Origin: Bizionia myxarmorum
Lineage (GTDB): Bacteria > Bacteroidota > Bacteroidia > Flavobacteriales > Flavobacteriaceae
Assembly (NCBI RefSeq): GCF_008086205.1
Contig: NZ_VSKK01000001.1
Coordinates: forward strand, 1,178,001 to 1,242,000
DNA length: 64,000 nt
Direction of reading: 5' to 3'
Shown: positions 28,031 to 38,112 of the stretch, piece by piece
Layout: the number at the start of each line of letters is the position of its first letter
Position numbering within the stretch: the first letter of the stretch is position 1
The notes under the pieces: model-generated
What the model was told of the DNA's origin: nothing
Databases searched by the model: none
What the model saw: the letters and a program-made list of their open reading frames with translations, nothing else
Position numbers and translations under genes: made by a program

Positions 28031-29362
28031 ATGAAACGATTGGTCGTATTAGGAGGAGGAGAAAGTGGAGTAGGTGCTGCACTTTTAGGAAAAGCGAAAG
28101 GCTATCATGTTTTTGTTTCGGATAAAGGAAAAATTAAAGAGAAGTATATAAACGTTCTTAAACATCATGAGATTGAATGGGAAGCTGAACAGCATACAGA
28201 ATCAAAAATTCTAAATGCAGATTTAGTGGTAAAAAGTCCCGGAATTCCGGACACGGTGCCCATGGTAAAGCAACTAAAAGCAAAGGACATTCAGGTAATT
28301 TCTGAAATCGAATTTGCTTCACGCTACACCTACGCAACCATTATAGGAATTACGGGTAGTAATGGTAAAACTACAACCGCCTCATTAACGCATCATGTGT
28401 TAAAGCAAGAACTGGAAGTGGGTTTAGCTGGTAACATTGGCGATAGTTTTGCGAAACAAGTTTTAGAGCATGATTTTCCGAATTATGTTTTAGAGATAAG
28501 CAGTTTTCAATTGGATAATTGCACAGCCTTTAAACCACATATTGCGGTTTTATTAAATGTAACGCCTGATCATTTAGATCGCTATAATTATGAGTTTGAT
28601 AATTATATCGCTTCAAAGTTTAGAATTGCTATGAATCAGACATCAGAAGATTATTTGATCTATGATGCCGATGATGAAGTCATTATCAATTGGCTCGAAA
28701 AACACCCAGTTCAATCAACATTATTGCCGTTTTCATTGGTGAAGAAAATAGAAAACGGCGCGTATTTGGAAAACGAAACACTGAAAATAACAATAGATAA
28801 TAATCAAATAATTATGCCAACAAAGGATATAGCATTACAAGGAAAACACAATATTAAGAACGCAATGGCGGCGTCTACGGTTGCACACTTATTAAAAATA
28901 AGAAAGCAAACCATTCGTGAAAGTTTAGAAAATTTTCATGGTGTTGAGCATCGTTTGGAAGAAGTGTTGAAAATAAATAAAGTTAATTATATCAATGATT
29001 CCAAAGCAACAAATGTCAATGCCACTTACTATGCTCTAGAAAGTATGAGTTCACCAACGGTATGGATTGTTGGTGGCGAAGATAAAGGGAATAATTATGC
29101 AGAATTGTTTCCATTTATAAATGAAAAGGTAAAAGCCATTATTTGTTTAGGTGTTGACAATAAGAAGCTTTTTGAAAATTTCGAATCTATGGTAGATATT
29201 ATTGTAGAAACGCAATTTATGAGCGAAGCCGTAAAAATAGCCTACAAAATTGCAGAATCAGGCGATAATGTATTGCTATCTCCAGCTTGTGCAAGTTTCG
29301 ATTTATTTGAAAACTATGAGGATCGCGGACGTCAGTTTAAAGACGCGGTAAGAAATTTATAA
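28031..29362 (+). CDS. murD: UDP-MurNAc-L-alanine:D-glutamate ligase
   Basis: A 443-residue cytoplasmic Mur ligase that adds D-glutamate to UDP-MurNAc-L-alanine. The N-terminal Rossmann-like 'VVLGGGESGVGAALL', the ATP loop GSNGKTTT (about 111-118), 'HLDRYNYEFDNY' and 'NDSKATNVNAT' are visible. Length and domain order are normal. It sits in the dcw operon between mraY and ftsW. Confidence 0.95.
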   Translation: MKRLVVLGGGESGVGAALLGKAKGYHVFVSDKGKIKEKYINVLKHHEIEWEAEQHTESKILNADLVVKSPGIPDTVPMVKQLKAKDIQVISEIEFASRYTYATIIGITGSNGKTTTASLTHHVLKQELEVGLAGNIGDSFAKQVLEHDFPNYVLEISSFQLDNCTAFKPHIAVLLNVTPDHLDRYNYEFDNYIASKFRIAMNQTSEDYLIYDADDEVIINWLEKHPVQSTLLPFSLVKKIENGAYLENETLKITIDNNQIIMPTKDIALQGKHNIKNAMAASTVAHLLKIRKQTIRESLENFHGVEHRLEEVLKINKVNYINDSKATNVNATYYALESMSSPTVWIVGGEDKGNNYAELFPFINEKVKAIICLGVDNKKLFENFESMVDIIVETQFMSEAVKIAYKIAESGDNVLLSPACASFDLFENYEDRGRQFKDAVRNL

Positions 29363-29428
29363 AAAGTAAAATGCTTCTATTTTAGAAGGTATATAAACCA
29401 AAAATCATAACAAAAACATAAGCAAAAA

Positions 29429-30622
29429 GTGCAACCAATTTTTAAAAACATAAAAGGCGATCGATTAATATGGGCAATAGTAGCGCTATTGGCAATATTT
29501 TCCTTTTTACCAGTCTATAGTGCTGCCAGTAATTTGGCGTACAATGGCGTTGGAAAAGGGACGTTTTCTATATTTTTCGGACACTTTATGCATTTGTTGT
29601 TGGGCTTTTTAATTGTTTTTATAGTTCATAAAATACCATATCGCTATTTCAGAGCCATCTCTATATTGTTATTACCAGTGGTTTTGATGTTGTTAGTTTT
29701 AACATTAATGCAAGGTTCTTCGAGTACGGGAACAAATACCAGCAGATGGATACAAATCCCAGTTGTTGGGGTTTCCTTTCAAACGTCCACCTTTGCATTT
29801 GTGGTATTAATGGTTTACGTGGCGCATTATATGTCGCGAGTTAAGGATAAAGCCATCACTTTAAAAGAATCCATTTTACCCTTGTGGATGCCTGTGTTTT
29901 CTGTGTTGGCGCTTATTTTACCAGCTAACTTTTCCACAGCGGCTATTATGTTTTTAATGGTCATTATTCTGGTTTTTTTAGGTGGATATCCTATTCGCTA
30001 TTTAGCTGTAATTGTTGGAGCGGGTCTTGTAGCTTTAACGCTATTTGTATTAACTGCCAAAGCATTTCCGGATGCCATGCCAAACCGTGTAGATACATGG
30101 ATGAGCAGAGTGGAAAGTTTTTCTGATGATGCGATTACAGAAGAAGATTATCAAATAGAAAAAGCGAAAATAGCCATTGCTTCGGGTGGCGTAAAAGGTG
30201 TTGGGCCAGGTAAGAGTATTCAAAAGAACTTTTTACCACAATCATCATCAGATTTTATTTTCGCCATTATCGTAGAAGAATATGGATTAATTGGTGGGTT
30301 TATATTATTGTTTTTTTACCTAGCCTTATTATTTCGAATTGTTATCGTTTCACAAAAATCAGATACCATTTTCGGAACCTTGGTGGTTTTAGGTGTTGGG
30401 TTGCCCATTGTATTCCAAGCCTTGATAAATATGGCGGTTGCCGTACAATTATTTCCTGTTACAGGACAAACATTGCCGCTAATTAGTAGTGGTGGAACTT
30501 CCATTTGGATGACGTGTTTAGCCCTTGGAATTATATTAAGCGTGAGTGCCAAACGCGAAGAAATAGTCAATAATGAACAAAGTGAGGATAATCCTTTAGA
30601 TATTTTAAGTGAAGCAATTTAA
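29429..30622 (+). CDS. ftsW: Septal peptidoglycan polymerase FtsW
   Basis: A 397-residue SEDS-family membrane protein with about ten helices. It polymerises lipid II at the septum together with the FtsI transpeptidase. '[27 protein letters not shown]'-like text around residues 250-280 and '[14 protein letters not shown]' near 350 are the SEDS signatures. The start is GTG at 29429; the upstream frame closes with TAA at 29408 and offers no ATG. A 66-bp gap after murD is the widest gap in this part of the operon. Confidence 0.95.
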   Translation: MQPIFKNIKGDRLIWAIVALLAIFSFLPVYSAASNLAYNGVGKGTFSIFFGHFMHLLLGFLIVFIVHKIPYRYFRAISILLLPVVLMLLVLTLMQGSSSTGTNTSRWIQIPVVGVSFQTSTFAFVVLMVYVAHYMSRVKDKAITLKESILPLWMPVFSVLALILPANFSTAAIMFLMVIILVFLGGYPIRYLAVIVGAGLVALTLFVLTAKAFPDAMPNRVDTWMSRVESFSDDAITEEDYQIEKAKIAIASGGVKGVGPGKSIQKNFLPQSSSDFIFAIIVEEYGLIGGFILLFFYLALLFRIVIVSQKSDTIFGTLVVLGVGLPIVFQALINMAVAVQLFPVTGQTLPLISSGGTSIWMTCLALGIILSVSAKREEIVNNEQSEDNPLDILSEAI

Positions 30623-30645
30623 TATTAAAAAGTAGATACATTTTT

Positions 30646-31761
30646 GTGATAGATCGTAATAAAACATATAAAATTATTCTTTCAGGTGGCGGCACCGGCG
30701 GACATATTTATCCGGCTGTTGCTATAGCTAACGAATTGAAATCGCGTTTTCCAAATGCCAAGTTCCTATTTGTAGGAGCTAAAGATCGCATGGAAATGGA
30801 CAAAGTACCACAAGCCGGTTATGAAATTATCGGTTTATGGATTACAGGTATTCAGCGTGAATTCACTTTGAAAAATTTAAGCTTCCCATTTAAATTGATG
30901 AGTAGTTTATGGAAATCACGAAAAATCATCAAAGATTTTAAACCAGATGTCGTTATCGGAACTGGCGGATTTGCTAGTGGACCCTTATTGCAAGTGGCCA
31001 CATCAAAAGGAATTCCTAGTTTAATTCAAGAGCAGAATTCGTATCCAGGAATCACCAATAAATTATTGGCTAAAAAAGCAGATAAAATATGTGTGGCTTA
31101 TGATGGTTTAGAACGCTTTTTTCCAGAAGATAAAATTATAAAAACGGGAAATCCAGTTAGAGAAGATTTGCTACATATTGCCGAAAAACGAGAAGAAGCT
31201 TTTACGAAATTCTCACTAGATAGAGAGAAAAAGACCATTTTGGTATTAGGTGGTAGTTTAGGTGCACGACGCATTAATCAATTAATTGAAAAAGAATATG
31301 ATTTCCTACTAACGCATAGTGTTCAAGTGATTTGGCAATGTGGGAAGTTGTATTACGGAAAATATAAAATTTACGGAAACACGAAATACATTCAAGTTCA
31401 TGAGTTCATTAATGATATGGCTTGTGCTTATGCAGCTGCCGATATTATTATTTCACGAGCGGGTGCTATTTCAGTTTCAGAATTATGCATAGTAGGAAAA
31501 CCAGTTATTTTTATTCCTTCACCTAATGTTGCCGAAGATCATCAAGCAAAAAATGCGCAGGCTATTGTAGATGAAAAAGCAGCAATTATTATTAAAGAAA
31601 ATGATTTAGAAGTGGATTTTCAAAATAAATTCATTCAACTCATTGTGTCACCCGAAAAGCAACAACAGCTAGGCAAAAACATTAAAAAACTTGCCATGGT
31701 GAATGCAACAAAACAGATTGTAGACGAAGTGGAATTATTATTAAATAAATCAAATAAATGA
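30646..31761 (+). CDS. murG: Lipid II synthase (N-acetylglucosaminyltransferase MurG)
   Basis: A 371-residue peripheral membrane GT28-family enzyme that adds GlcNAc to lipid I to give lipid II. '[16 protein letters not shown]' (about 12-26), '[11 protein letters not shown]' and '[12 protein letters not shown]' are the MurG motifs. It starts with GTG at 30646; the next in-frame ATG is 58 codons later, inside conserved sequence. It overlaps murC by four bases. Confidence 0.95.
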   Translation: MIDRNKTYKIILSGGGTGGHIYPAVAIANELKSRFPNAKFLFVGAKDRMEMDKVPQAGYEIIGLWITGIQREFTLKNLSFPFKLMSSLWKSRKIIKDFKPDVVIGTGGFASGPLLQVATSKGIPSLIQEQNSYPGITNKLLAKKADKICVAYDGLERFFPEDKIIKTGNPVREDLLHIAEKREEAFTKFSLDREKKTILVLGGSLGARRINQLIEKEYDFLLTHSVQVIWQCGKLYYGKYKIYGNTKYIQVHEFINDMACAYAAADIIISRAGAISVSELCIVGKPVIFIPSPNVAEDHQAKNAQAIVDEKAAIIIKENDLEVDFQNKFIQLIVSPEKQQQLGKNIKKLAMVNATKQIVDEVELLLNKSNK

Positions 31762-33110
31762 ATCTAGACTCCATACGTAACGTTTATTTTATTGGTATTG
31801 GTGGTATCGGTATGAGTGCGCTCGCCCGATATTTTCAGGCGAATGGCAAGCGTGTGTCTGGTTATGATAAAACGCCAACGGAAATTACCGATGCCTTAAT
31901 AGAATCGGGAATTCCAATTCATTTTGAAGATTCAGTCCGTTTTTTAGAAGATTACTTATTAAATAGCACGAATACATTAGTAGTTTATACACCTGCCGTT
32001 CCAAAAAGTCATAAGGAATTGGTCTATTTCGAGTATAGCGGCTATCGCGTTTTAAAACGTGCCGAAGTTCTAGGCGTGATTACCGAAAACAGCTATTGTT
32101 TGGCTATTGCTGGTACGCATGGAAAAACGACTACTACCAGTATTTTAGGGCATATTATGATGGTTTGTGATGTTCCAGTAACAGCATTTTTAGGCGGAAT
32201 TAGTGAGAATTACAATACCAATTTAATTTTGAATGGTACAGAGGTTTCGGTAGTAGAAGCCGATGAGTTTGATAGGTCATTTTTAACCTTATCACCAAAT
32301 ATGGCTTGTATAACATCCATGGATGCGGATCATTTAGATATTTATGGTGATGCTTCGGAATTAGAGAAATCCTTTCGCGATTTCGCACATAAATTGAAAG
32401 AAGGCGGAAAATTATTTGTAAAGAATGGCTTACCAATTGAAGGTATAACCTATGGAATTGAAGATGATTCAGATTATACGGCTCAAAATATTATAATAGA
32501 AAATGGTGCTTATGTGTTTGATGTAAAAACACCAACAGCATTAATTGAAAATATACAATTTAACCTACCTGGTAGACATAATTTGTCTAATGCACTAATA
32601 GCCTTGGCGATGGCTGTAGAATATGGTTGCCCTCACCAACAGGTCGTCAAAGCATTAGCGTCTTACAAAGGTGTAAAGCGTCGTTTTTCATATCATATAA
32701 AACGGGATAATCTTGTCTATATTGATGATTATGCACATCATCCTCAAGAAATAAATGCTGTGCATCAGGCTGTTCGGGAAATGTATCCAGGCAAGAGGGT
32801 TTTGGCGATTTTTCAACCGCATTTATTTAGTAGAACACGAGATTTTGCTGATGATTTTGCAGCAAGTCTATCCAAGTTTGATGAAGTTCTGTTATTGGAT
32901 ATTTATCCAGCGCGCGAAGAACCAATTGACGGTATAACGTCTTCTTGGTTATTAAATAAAATGACGAATGAAAACAAGCAGCTCATTTCAAAAGAAGAAA
33001 TTATAAGTAAAATAAAATCAAGTAAAGCCGAAGTTATTTTAACCATTGGTGCTGGCGATATTGGCGAACAAGTAAAAGGAATTAAAGAAGCATTAAGTCA
33101 TGAAAATTAA
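31758..33110 (+). CDS. murC: UDP-N-acetylmuramate:L-alanine ligase
   Basis: A 450-residue Mur ligase that adds the first amino acid, L-alanine, to UDP-MurNAc. '[16 protein letters not shown]' (about 11-26), the ATP loop GTHGKTTT (about 119-126), 'DEFDRSFL' and '[10 protein letters not shown]' are conserved. It overlaps murG by four bases and ftsQ by 11 bases, indicating translational coupling. Confidence 0.95.
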   Translation: MNLDSIRNVYFIGIGGIGMSALARYFQANGKRVSGYDKTPTEITDALIESGIPIHFEDSVRFLEDYLLNSTNTLVVYTPAVPKSHKELVYFEYSGYRVLKRAEVLGVITENSYCLAIAGTHGKTTTTSILGHIMMVCDVPVTAFLGGISENYNTNLILNGTEVSVVEADEFDRSFLTLSPNMACITSMDADHLDIYGDASELEKSFRDFAHKLKEGGKLFVKNGLPIEGITYGIEDDSDYTAQNIIIENGAYVFDVKTPTALIENIQFNLPGRHNLSNALIALAMAVEYGCPHQQVVKALASYKGVKRRFSYHIKRDNLVYIDDYAHHPQEINAVHQAVREMYPGKRVLAIFQPHLFSRTRDFADDFAASLSKFDEVLLLDIYPAREEPIDGITSSWLLNKMTNENKQLISKEEIISKIKSSKAEVILTIGAGDIGEQVKGIKEALSHEN

Positions 33111-33819
33111 TTGGAATTACATAAAAATGTTTCTGCTGCTAGTTTTAGTGGTAGGCTTATTTGCGTTTTCTTCCAAGAAAAATAATGGACGGATTGTAAG
33201 TGCTGCAACTATCAATTTTAATGGGGAAGAGAACCTCTTTATAACCCATGAAGCTGTTAGTAAATTGTTAATACAAAAACAAGGTGGAACCCAAAATGTG
33301 CCTAAAGAAACCATAGATTTGAATCTATTGGAATCTGCCCTGAATTTTAACCCAATGATTAAGTCAGCCCAAGTATTCGTTGATGTTAACGGACATTTAA
33401 TAGCTGAAGTTGAACAGAAAAAACCTATAGCCCGAGTGGATAGTTCGGTGTCTTTTTATATTGATGAAGACGGTTTTCATATGCCGTTATCAACAAATTA
33501 TACAGCTAGAGTTCCGCTTGTTACGGGAGACGTTGCTAAAACTGATCTAGAACAGGTGTATAAAATGGCTGTAAAAATTAAAAATGATGCGTTTTTAAGT
33601 AAGCACGTTACAAATATTCATCAGCACGAAGACAAAAGTATCTCACTGCGGTTAAGACAATGCTCTTTTGAAGTATACGTTGGAAACTTAACGCAATTGG
33701 ATAAAAAAATAAACAACTTAAAAGCGTTTTACAAAAAAGCGTTTAAAGAAAAAATATTAGATAATTACAGTAAGGTGAATCTGCAGTTTGATAGCCAAGT
33801 AGTATGCACTAAATCTTAA
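33100..33819 (+). CDS. ftsQ: Cell division protein FtsQ
   Basis: A 239-residue bitopic protein: short cytoplasmic N-terminus, one helix (about 7-22) and a periplasmic POTRA/FtsQ region with 'IKSAQVFVDVNGHLIAEVEQKKPIARV' style text (about 85-115), the best-conserved part of the family. It links early and late divisome proteins. Identification rests on this segment and on its place between murC and ftsA. It overlaps murC by 11 bp; ftsA begins three bases after its stop. Confidence 0.9.
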   Translation: MKINWNYIKMFLLLVLVVGLFAFSSKKNNGRIVSAATINFNGEENLFITHEAVSKLLIQKQGGTQNVPKETIDLNLLESALNFNPMIKSAQVFVDVNGHLIAEVEQKKPIARVDSSVSFYIDEDGFHMPLSTNYTARVPLVTGDVAKTDLEQVYKMAVKIKNDAFLSKHVTNIHQHEDKSISLRLRQCSFEVYVGNLTQLDKKINNLKAFYKKAFKEKILDNYSKVNLQFDSQVVCTKS

Positions 33820-33822
33820 AAC

Positions 33823-35154
33823 ATGGAAGGAAATATTGCAATAGGATTAGATATTGGAACCACAAAAATTGTGGCAATGATTGGTCGTAAAAATGAATAC
33901 GGGAAAGTAGAGATTTTAGGTATTGGAAGATCTAAAAGCCTTGGTGTGCATCGAGGTGTGGTAAATAATATTACCCAAACTATTCAGTCTATTCAATTAG
34001 CGGTTCAAGAAGCGGAGGCAGCAGCCGATGTTAAAATTGAAAACGTAACGGTCGGTATTGCAGGACAGCATATTCGCAGTCTGCAGCACAGCGATTATAT
34101 TACTAGACCTAATCCGGATTTGGTAATTGATGATGAAGATATTGATCGTTTAATCAACCAAGTTCACAAATTAGTCATGCTTCCTGGTGAAGAGATTATA
34201 CATGTGCTTCCACAAGAATATAAAGTGGATGGGCAAGCTGAAATTAAAGAACCAGTTGGTATGTATGGCGGCCGTTTGGAAGCTAATTTCCATGTGGTTG
34301 TTGGTCAAGTTTCGTCTATTCGAAATGTGGGGCGTTGTGTAAAAAGTGCCGGTTTAAATTTAGATAATATTACACTAGAACCTTTGGCTTCGGCAAATGC
34401 CGTTTTAAGTCAAGAGGAAAAAGAAGCTGGTGTAGCGTTGCTAGATATTGGCGGTGGCACAACAGATTTAGCCATTTTCAGAGATGGAATTATTCGTCAC
34501 ACAGCGGTTATTCCTTTCGGTGGAAATGTTATTACAGAAGACATCAAAGAAGGATGTTCTATTATTGAAAAGCAAGCAGAATTATTAAAGATAAAATTCG
34601 GTTCGGCTTGGCCAGGTGAAAACAAGGAAAACGAAATTGTTTCTATTCCAGGTTTACGTGGTCGCGACCCGAAAGAAATTACTTTAAAGAACCTTTCAAA
34701 AATAATTCACGCCCGTGTGGTAGAAATTGTGGAACAGGTTTATGTAGAAATTAAGAATTACGGTCATGAGGAACAAAAGAAAAAACTGATAGCCGGAATT
34801 GTATTAACTGGAGGTGGTGCACAATTAAAGCATTTAAAGCAGTTAGTAGAATATATAACGGGAATGGATACGCGTATTGGTTTCCCCAATGAGCATTTGG
34901 CTGGAAATAGTGATGATGAAATTACAAGTCCACTTTACGCTACAGCGGTTGGTTTAGTTATGGATGGTTTAAAAAGACAGGAGCGTAAGAAACTAGAAAT
35001 AGCTTATGAAGAATCTTTAATGGAACCTGAAACGGAGACGGAAACAGAAACCGAAGAAGAAACCGAAATTATAGAACCACCAAAACCGCCGAAACGGTCT
35101 TTTTTAGACAAGTTTACGGAGCGTATAAAAGATTTTTTAGATAACGCCGAGTAA
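33823..35154 (+). CDS. ftsA: Cell division protein FtsA
   Basis: A 443-residue actin-like ATPase that tethers FtsZ to the membrane. 'GLDIGTTKIVAMIG' (phosphate 1), the SHS2 (1C) domain region with 'QHSDYITRPN', 'LLDIGGGTTDLAIF' (phosphate 2) and 'GIVLTGGGAQLK' (adenosine) are present. The C-terminus has a run of alternating Thr-Glu (about 398-410), a proline-rich link and a final amphipathic helix (FLDKFTERIKDFLD) that should be the membrane-targeting sequence. ftsZ follows after 59 bp. Confidence 0.95.
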   Translation: MEGNIAIGLDIGTTKIVAMIGRKNEYGKVEILGIGRSKSLGVHRGVVNNITQTIQSIQLAVQEAEAAADVKIENVTVGIAGQHIRSLQHSDYITRPNPDLVIDDEDIDRLINQVHKLVMLPGEEIIHVLPQEYKVDGQAEIKEPVGMYGGRLEANFHVVVGQVSSIRNVGRCVKSAGLNLDNITLEPLASANAVLSQEEKEAGVALLDIGGGTTDLAIFRDGIIRHTAVIPFGGNVITEDIKEGCSIIEKQAELLKIKFGSAWPGENKENEIVSIPGLRGRDPKEITLKNLSKIIHARVVEIVEQVYVEIKNYGHEEQKKKLIAGIVLTGGGAQLKHLKQLVEYITGMDTRIGFPNEHLAGNSDDEITSPLYATAVGLVMDGLKRQERKKLEIAYEESLMEPETETETETEEETEIIEPPKPPKRSFLDKFTERIKDFLDNAE

Positions 35155-35213
35155 AGCGATTTTAGAACAAATTAATAATAAGAGAATAATTAAGCATATA
35201 TAAAACGAAATTC

Positions 35214-37175
35214 ATGAGCAGCAACAAAGAATTCGAAACAAACATTTCTTTTGATTTACCTAAAAATCAATCTAATGTTATCAAGGTAATAGGCGTCGGA
35301 GGCGGCGGGAGTAATGCCATTAATCACATGTATCAACAGGGGATTAAAGGTGTTGATTTTGTAATTTGCAATACCGATGCGCAAGCACTTCAAAATAGCG
35401 GTGTTCCAAATAAAATTCAATTAGGCTTAAACTTAACAGAAGGTTTGGGTGCAGGCGCTAACCCGGATATTGGCGAGAAATCGGCAGTTGAAAGTTATGA
35501 GGAGCTTCACCGCATGTTGGATACCAATACAAAAATGATTTTTATTACCGCAGGAATGGGTGGTGGAACCGGAACAGGTGCCGCACCAATTATTGCGAAA
35601 ATGGCCAAAGATTTGGATATTTTAACCGTTGGAATTGTAACGATGCCGTTCCTTTTTGAAGGTAAAATGCGAAATCAACAAGCCCAAATTGGTATTGAGA
35701 AATTAAGAAGTGTTGTAGACTCTTTAGTGGTTATTAATAACAATAAGCTTCGTGAAGTTTATGGGAATTTAGGCTTTAAAGCTGGTTTTGCTAAAGCGGA
35801 TGAGGTCTTGGCTACGGCTGCACGCGGTATAGCGGAAGTTATTACGCATCACTATACGCAAAACATCGATTTACGAGATGCTAAAACGGTATTAAGTAGT
35901 AGCGGAACGGCTATTATGGGTTCGTCTAAAGCGTCCGGTCAAGATCGTGCTAAAGAAGCGATTAGAAAAGCGTTGGATTCTCCTTTATTAAACGACAATA
36001 AAATTACAGGTGCTAAAAATGTATTGCTGCTGATAGTATCTGGAACACAAGAAATTACCATAGATGAAATTGGTGAAATTAATGACCATATTCAAGATGA
36101 AGCTGGTTATGGTGCCAATATTATTATGGGTGTTGGTGAAGACGAAACTTTAGGTGAATCTATTGCTGTAACTATAATTGCTACAGGTTTTGACATTGAA
36201 CAACAAGATGAAATTTCTAACACAGAAGTGAAAAAAGTCATTCATGCGTTGGAAGATGATCAATCTATGGAGCAGGATTTATCTCGTAAAGAAAAAGATC
36301 CATCTATTATGGTTCCAAGTATCGATTTTGAGAAAAAAGTTGAGCCAGAAGTTGTAAAACATACTTTAGACCTTGAGGATCTAGAAGATTTAAAATCGCC
36401 TGAACCAAAAAAAGATGAAGGCACGGGATTGATTAAAACAACTGAAGCTATCCGCAAAGTGAACGTGGTTTATGATGAAGTTTTAACAGATGTCGATGCC
36501 GATGATTTTATAATTACAAATGCGCCAACAGTTGTTAATATAACACCTGAAACTATTTTTGAAGAACCTGAAGAGGAGCAACAAATTACCTTAACTTTTG
36601 ATATGCCCATGAGCAGTAAGCCTATTGAGAAGGCGGAAGATATGGTAGTTCATGAATTGGATGAGGATATCAAAAAAATGCAAGTTACGGATCATGTTGA
36701 AATTATTCCAGTTACGGAATCCAATCAACTAGGTGAAATTCGCTATGCTTTAGATGATTATATTGAAGCAGAGTCGCGTATGAATACCGAAACTAAAGTG
36801 GAAGTAAAACCGAAGCATCATTTAAATATTGAGGATTCAGAAGTTGTTTTTGAAAAGAAAACAATCGAAACAAATAAAGTTGAAGAAGCGGTTTCTAGAG
36901 AGGAAATAGATCCAATCCACACGCCGATTTCTGAAATGCTAAAAGAACGCGCAGCAGAACGTAGACTTAAAATGAAAGATTTTAATTATAAGTTTAACAA
37001 TTCAAAAATTGATGATATTGAGCGTATACCAGCTTATAAGCGTTCAGGAGTAAATTTAGAGGAATCTAGACATTCTTCAGAATCCAGAATATCTGGAACG
37101 AGTTTGAGTTTAGATGATAATGAAGATATGCAGTTACGTAATAACAATTCGTTTTTACATGATAACGTCGACTAA
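35214..37175 (+). CDS. ftsZ: Cell division GTPase FtsZ, long C-terminal linker
   Basis: A 653-residue tubulin homologue that forms the Z ring. The GTPase core has GVGGGGSNA, GGGTGTG (116-122), and the T7-loop synergy text NIDLRD near residue 219. After about residue 330 comes an acidic, low-complexity linker of about 270 residues. A peptide IPAYKRSGVNLE (about 605-616), similar to the FtsA/ZipA-binding peptide IPAFLRR, ends 37 residues before the C-terminus instead of at it. E. coli FtsZ is 383 residues; flavobacterial ones are usually this long. It is the last gene of the dcw cluster and is followed by a strong terminator. Confidence 0.96.
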   Translation: MSSNKEFETNISFDLPKNQSNVIKVIGVGGGGSNAINHMYQQGIKGVDFVICNTDAQALQNSGVPNKIQLGLNLTEGLGAGANPDIGEKSAVESYEELHRMLDTNTKMIFITAGMGGGTGTGAAPIIAKMAKDLDILTVGIVTMPFLFEGKMRNQQAQIGIEKLRSVVDSLVVINNNKLREVYGNLGFKAGFAKADEVLATAARGIAEVITHHYTQNIDLRDAKTVLSSSGTAIMGSSKASGQDRAKEAIRKALDSPLLNDNKITGAKNVLLLIVSGTQEITIDEIGEINDHIQDEAGYGANIIMGVGEDETLGESIAVTIIATGFDIEQQDEISNTEVKKVIHALEDDQSMEQDLSRKEKDPSIMVPSIDFEKKVEPEVVKHTLDLEDLEDLKSPEPKKDEGTGLIKTTEAIRKVNVVYDEVLTDVDADDFIITNAPTVVNITPETIFEEPEEEQQITLTFDMPMSSKPIEKAEDMVVHELDEDIKKMQVTDHVEIIPVTESNQLGEIRYALDDYIEAESRMNTETKVEVKPKHHLNIEDSEVVFEKKTIETNKVEEAVSREEIDPIHTPISEMLKERAAERRLKMKDFNYKFNNSKIDDIERIPAYKRSGVNLEESRHSSESRISGTSLSLDDNEDMQLRNNNSFLHDNVD

Positions 37176-37213
37176 AAACAAGTATTAAGTTTAGTGTTTA
37201 TAATTTGTACTGA

Positions 37214-37254
37214 CCCGAAATGGCATAAAATGCTATTTCGGGTTTCTTTTTTTT
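37214..37254 (+). terminator. Rho-independent terminator of dcw cluster
   Basis: CCCGAAATGGCAT and ATGCTATTTCGGG form a 13-bp stem with one G-U pair and a three-to-five-base loop, followed by TTTCTTTTTTTTT. Confidence 0.93.
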
Positions 37255-37316
37255 ATCTATAACCTCAAAAAACGGTTTTTCTTAGTATCTTCGCGTCTGT
37301 ATTAGAAAACACCTTT

Positions 37317-37766
37317 ATGAGCTTACAAGACGATATAATGAAGGCTATGAAAATAGCCATGAAAGCTAAAGATCAAACGGCTTTAACAGCGCTTCGTGCG
37401 GTTAAGGCGGCAATTCTTTTAGCGCGGACAGAATCTGGTGTTCAAATGGATGTAACCGAAGAGCAGGAGCTTAAAATTCTTCAAAAATTGGTGAAGCAAC
37501 GTAAAGATAGTGCTGCTATTTATTTGGAGCAAAATAGAAAAGATTTAGCCGATCCAGAACTGGCAGAAGCAGAAATAATTAATCAATTTTTACCTGAAGC
37601 TTTATCGGATGAAGAAATAGAAGCGGTTGTAATGGCAACTATTGCCGATACAGGTGCCGAAGGTATGAAAGACATGGGTATGGTTATGGGCATTGTTAGT
37701 CAAGAATTGGCTGGTAAAGCAGATGGAAAAACCATATCAAATATTGTTAAGGCGAAGTTGTCTTAA
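37317..37766 (+). CDS. GatB/YqeY domain protein
   Basis: A 149-residue YqeY-family protein, related to the C-terminal tRNA-recognition part of amidotransferase subunit GatB. The typical 'ALRAVKAAILLARTE' start and 'FLPEALSDEEIEAVV' and 'DMGMVMGIV' segments are present. Its own role is not well defined; links to tRNA-dependent amidation are inferred from homology. A TATCTTCG box at 37286 resembles a -7 element. It lies 40 bp upstream of tRNA-Arg. Confidence 0.9.
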   Translation: MSLQDDIMKAMKIAMKAKDQTALTALRAVKAAILLARTESGVQMDVTEEQELKILQKLVKQRKDSAAIYLEQNRKDLADPELAEAEIINQFLPEALSDEEIEAVVMATIADTGAEGMKDMGMVMGIVSQELAGKADGKTISNIVKAKLS

Positions 37767-37783
37767 ATATTTTTAAATAAGAG

Positions 37784-37803
37784 ATTCCTGCTTTTTCAGG
37801 AAT
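37784..37803 (+). terminator. Weak hairpin between yqeY and tRNA-Arg
   Basis: ATTCCTG and CAGGAAT form a seven-base stem with a six-base loop; only a short AT-rich tail follows. It could attenuate yqeY transcription or act as a processing signal before the tRNA. Confidence 0.4.
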
Positions 37804-37807
37804 TTAT

Positions 37808-37881
37808 GGCCTCGTAGTTCAATTGGATAGAATATCAGATTTCGGCTCTGATGGTTGGAGGTTCGAGCCCTCTCGAGGTCA
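37808..37881 (+). tRNA. tRNA-Arg (anticodon TCG)
   Basis: A full cloverleaf can be drawn: acceptor GGCCTCG with CGAGGTC, D stem GTTC/GAAT, anticodon stem TCAGA/TCTGA around loop TTTCGGC (anticodon TCG at 37842-37844), and T stem GGAGG/CCTCT with loop TTCGAGC. The discriminator base is A; CCA is not encoded. It reads CGN arginine codons, mainly CGA. Confidence 0.93.
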
Positions 37882-37903
37882 CAAATGCAGAAATAAATTA
37901 GGG

Positions 37904-37935
37904 AAAACGCCAAGCTTGCTTGAGCGTTTTTTTTT
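37904..37935 (+). terminator. Rho-independent terminator after tRNA-Arg
   Basis: AAAACGC pairs with GCGTTTT around a small CAAGC/GCTTG inner stem with one bulge, followed by a run of nine Ts. Confidence 0.82.
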
Positions 37936-38112
37936 ATTTGAAATATTCTCGAATCAAAGCTTTAAAAAATGTGCTTCAATCTAAATATTTACAGTTCTTA
38001 AATGAAAACTTTTTCACTTCCAATTCAAAAATATCTTTTTCTTATAAAAATTAACGGCATTTCGTATATTGAATCATCTAACCTACGAAAGTGAAACACC
38101 CTAAAACTATCT

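Noticed and set aside
21550-37175. Missing murF and ddl as a sign of deletion in the dcw cluster
   Set aside because: As far as I recall, flavobacterial dcw clusters normally lack these two genes, and all junctions here are tight and intact.
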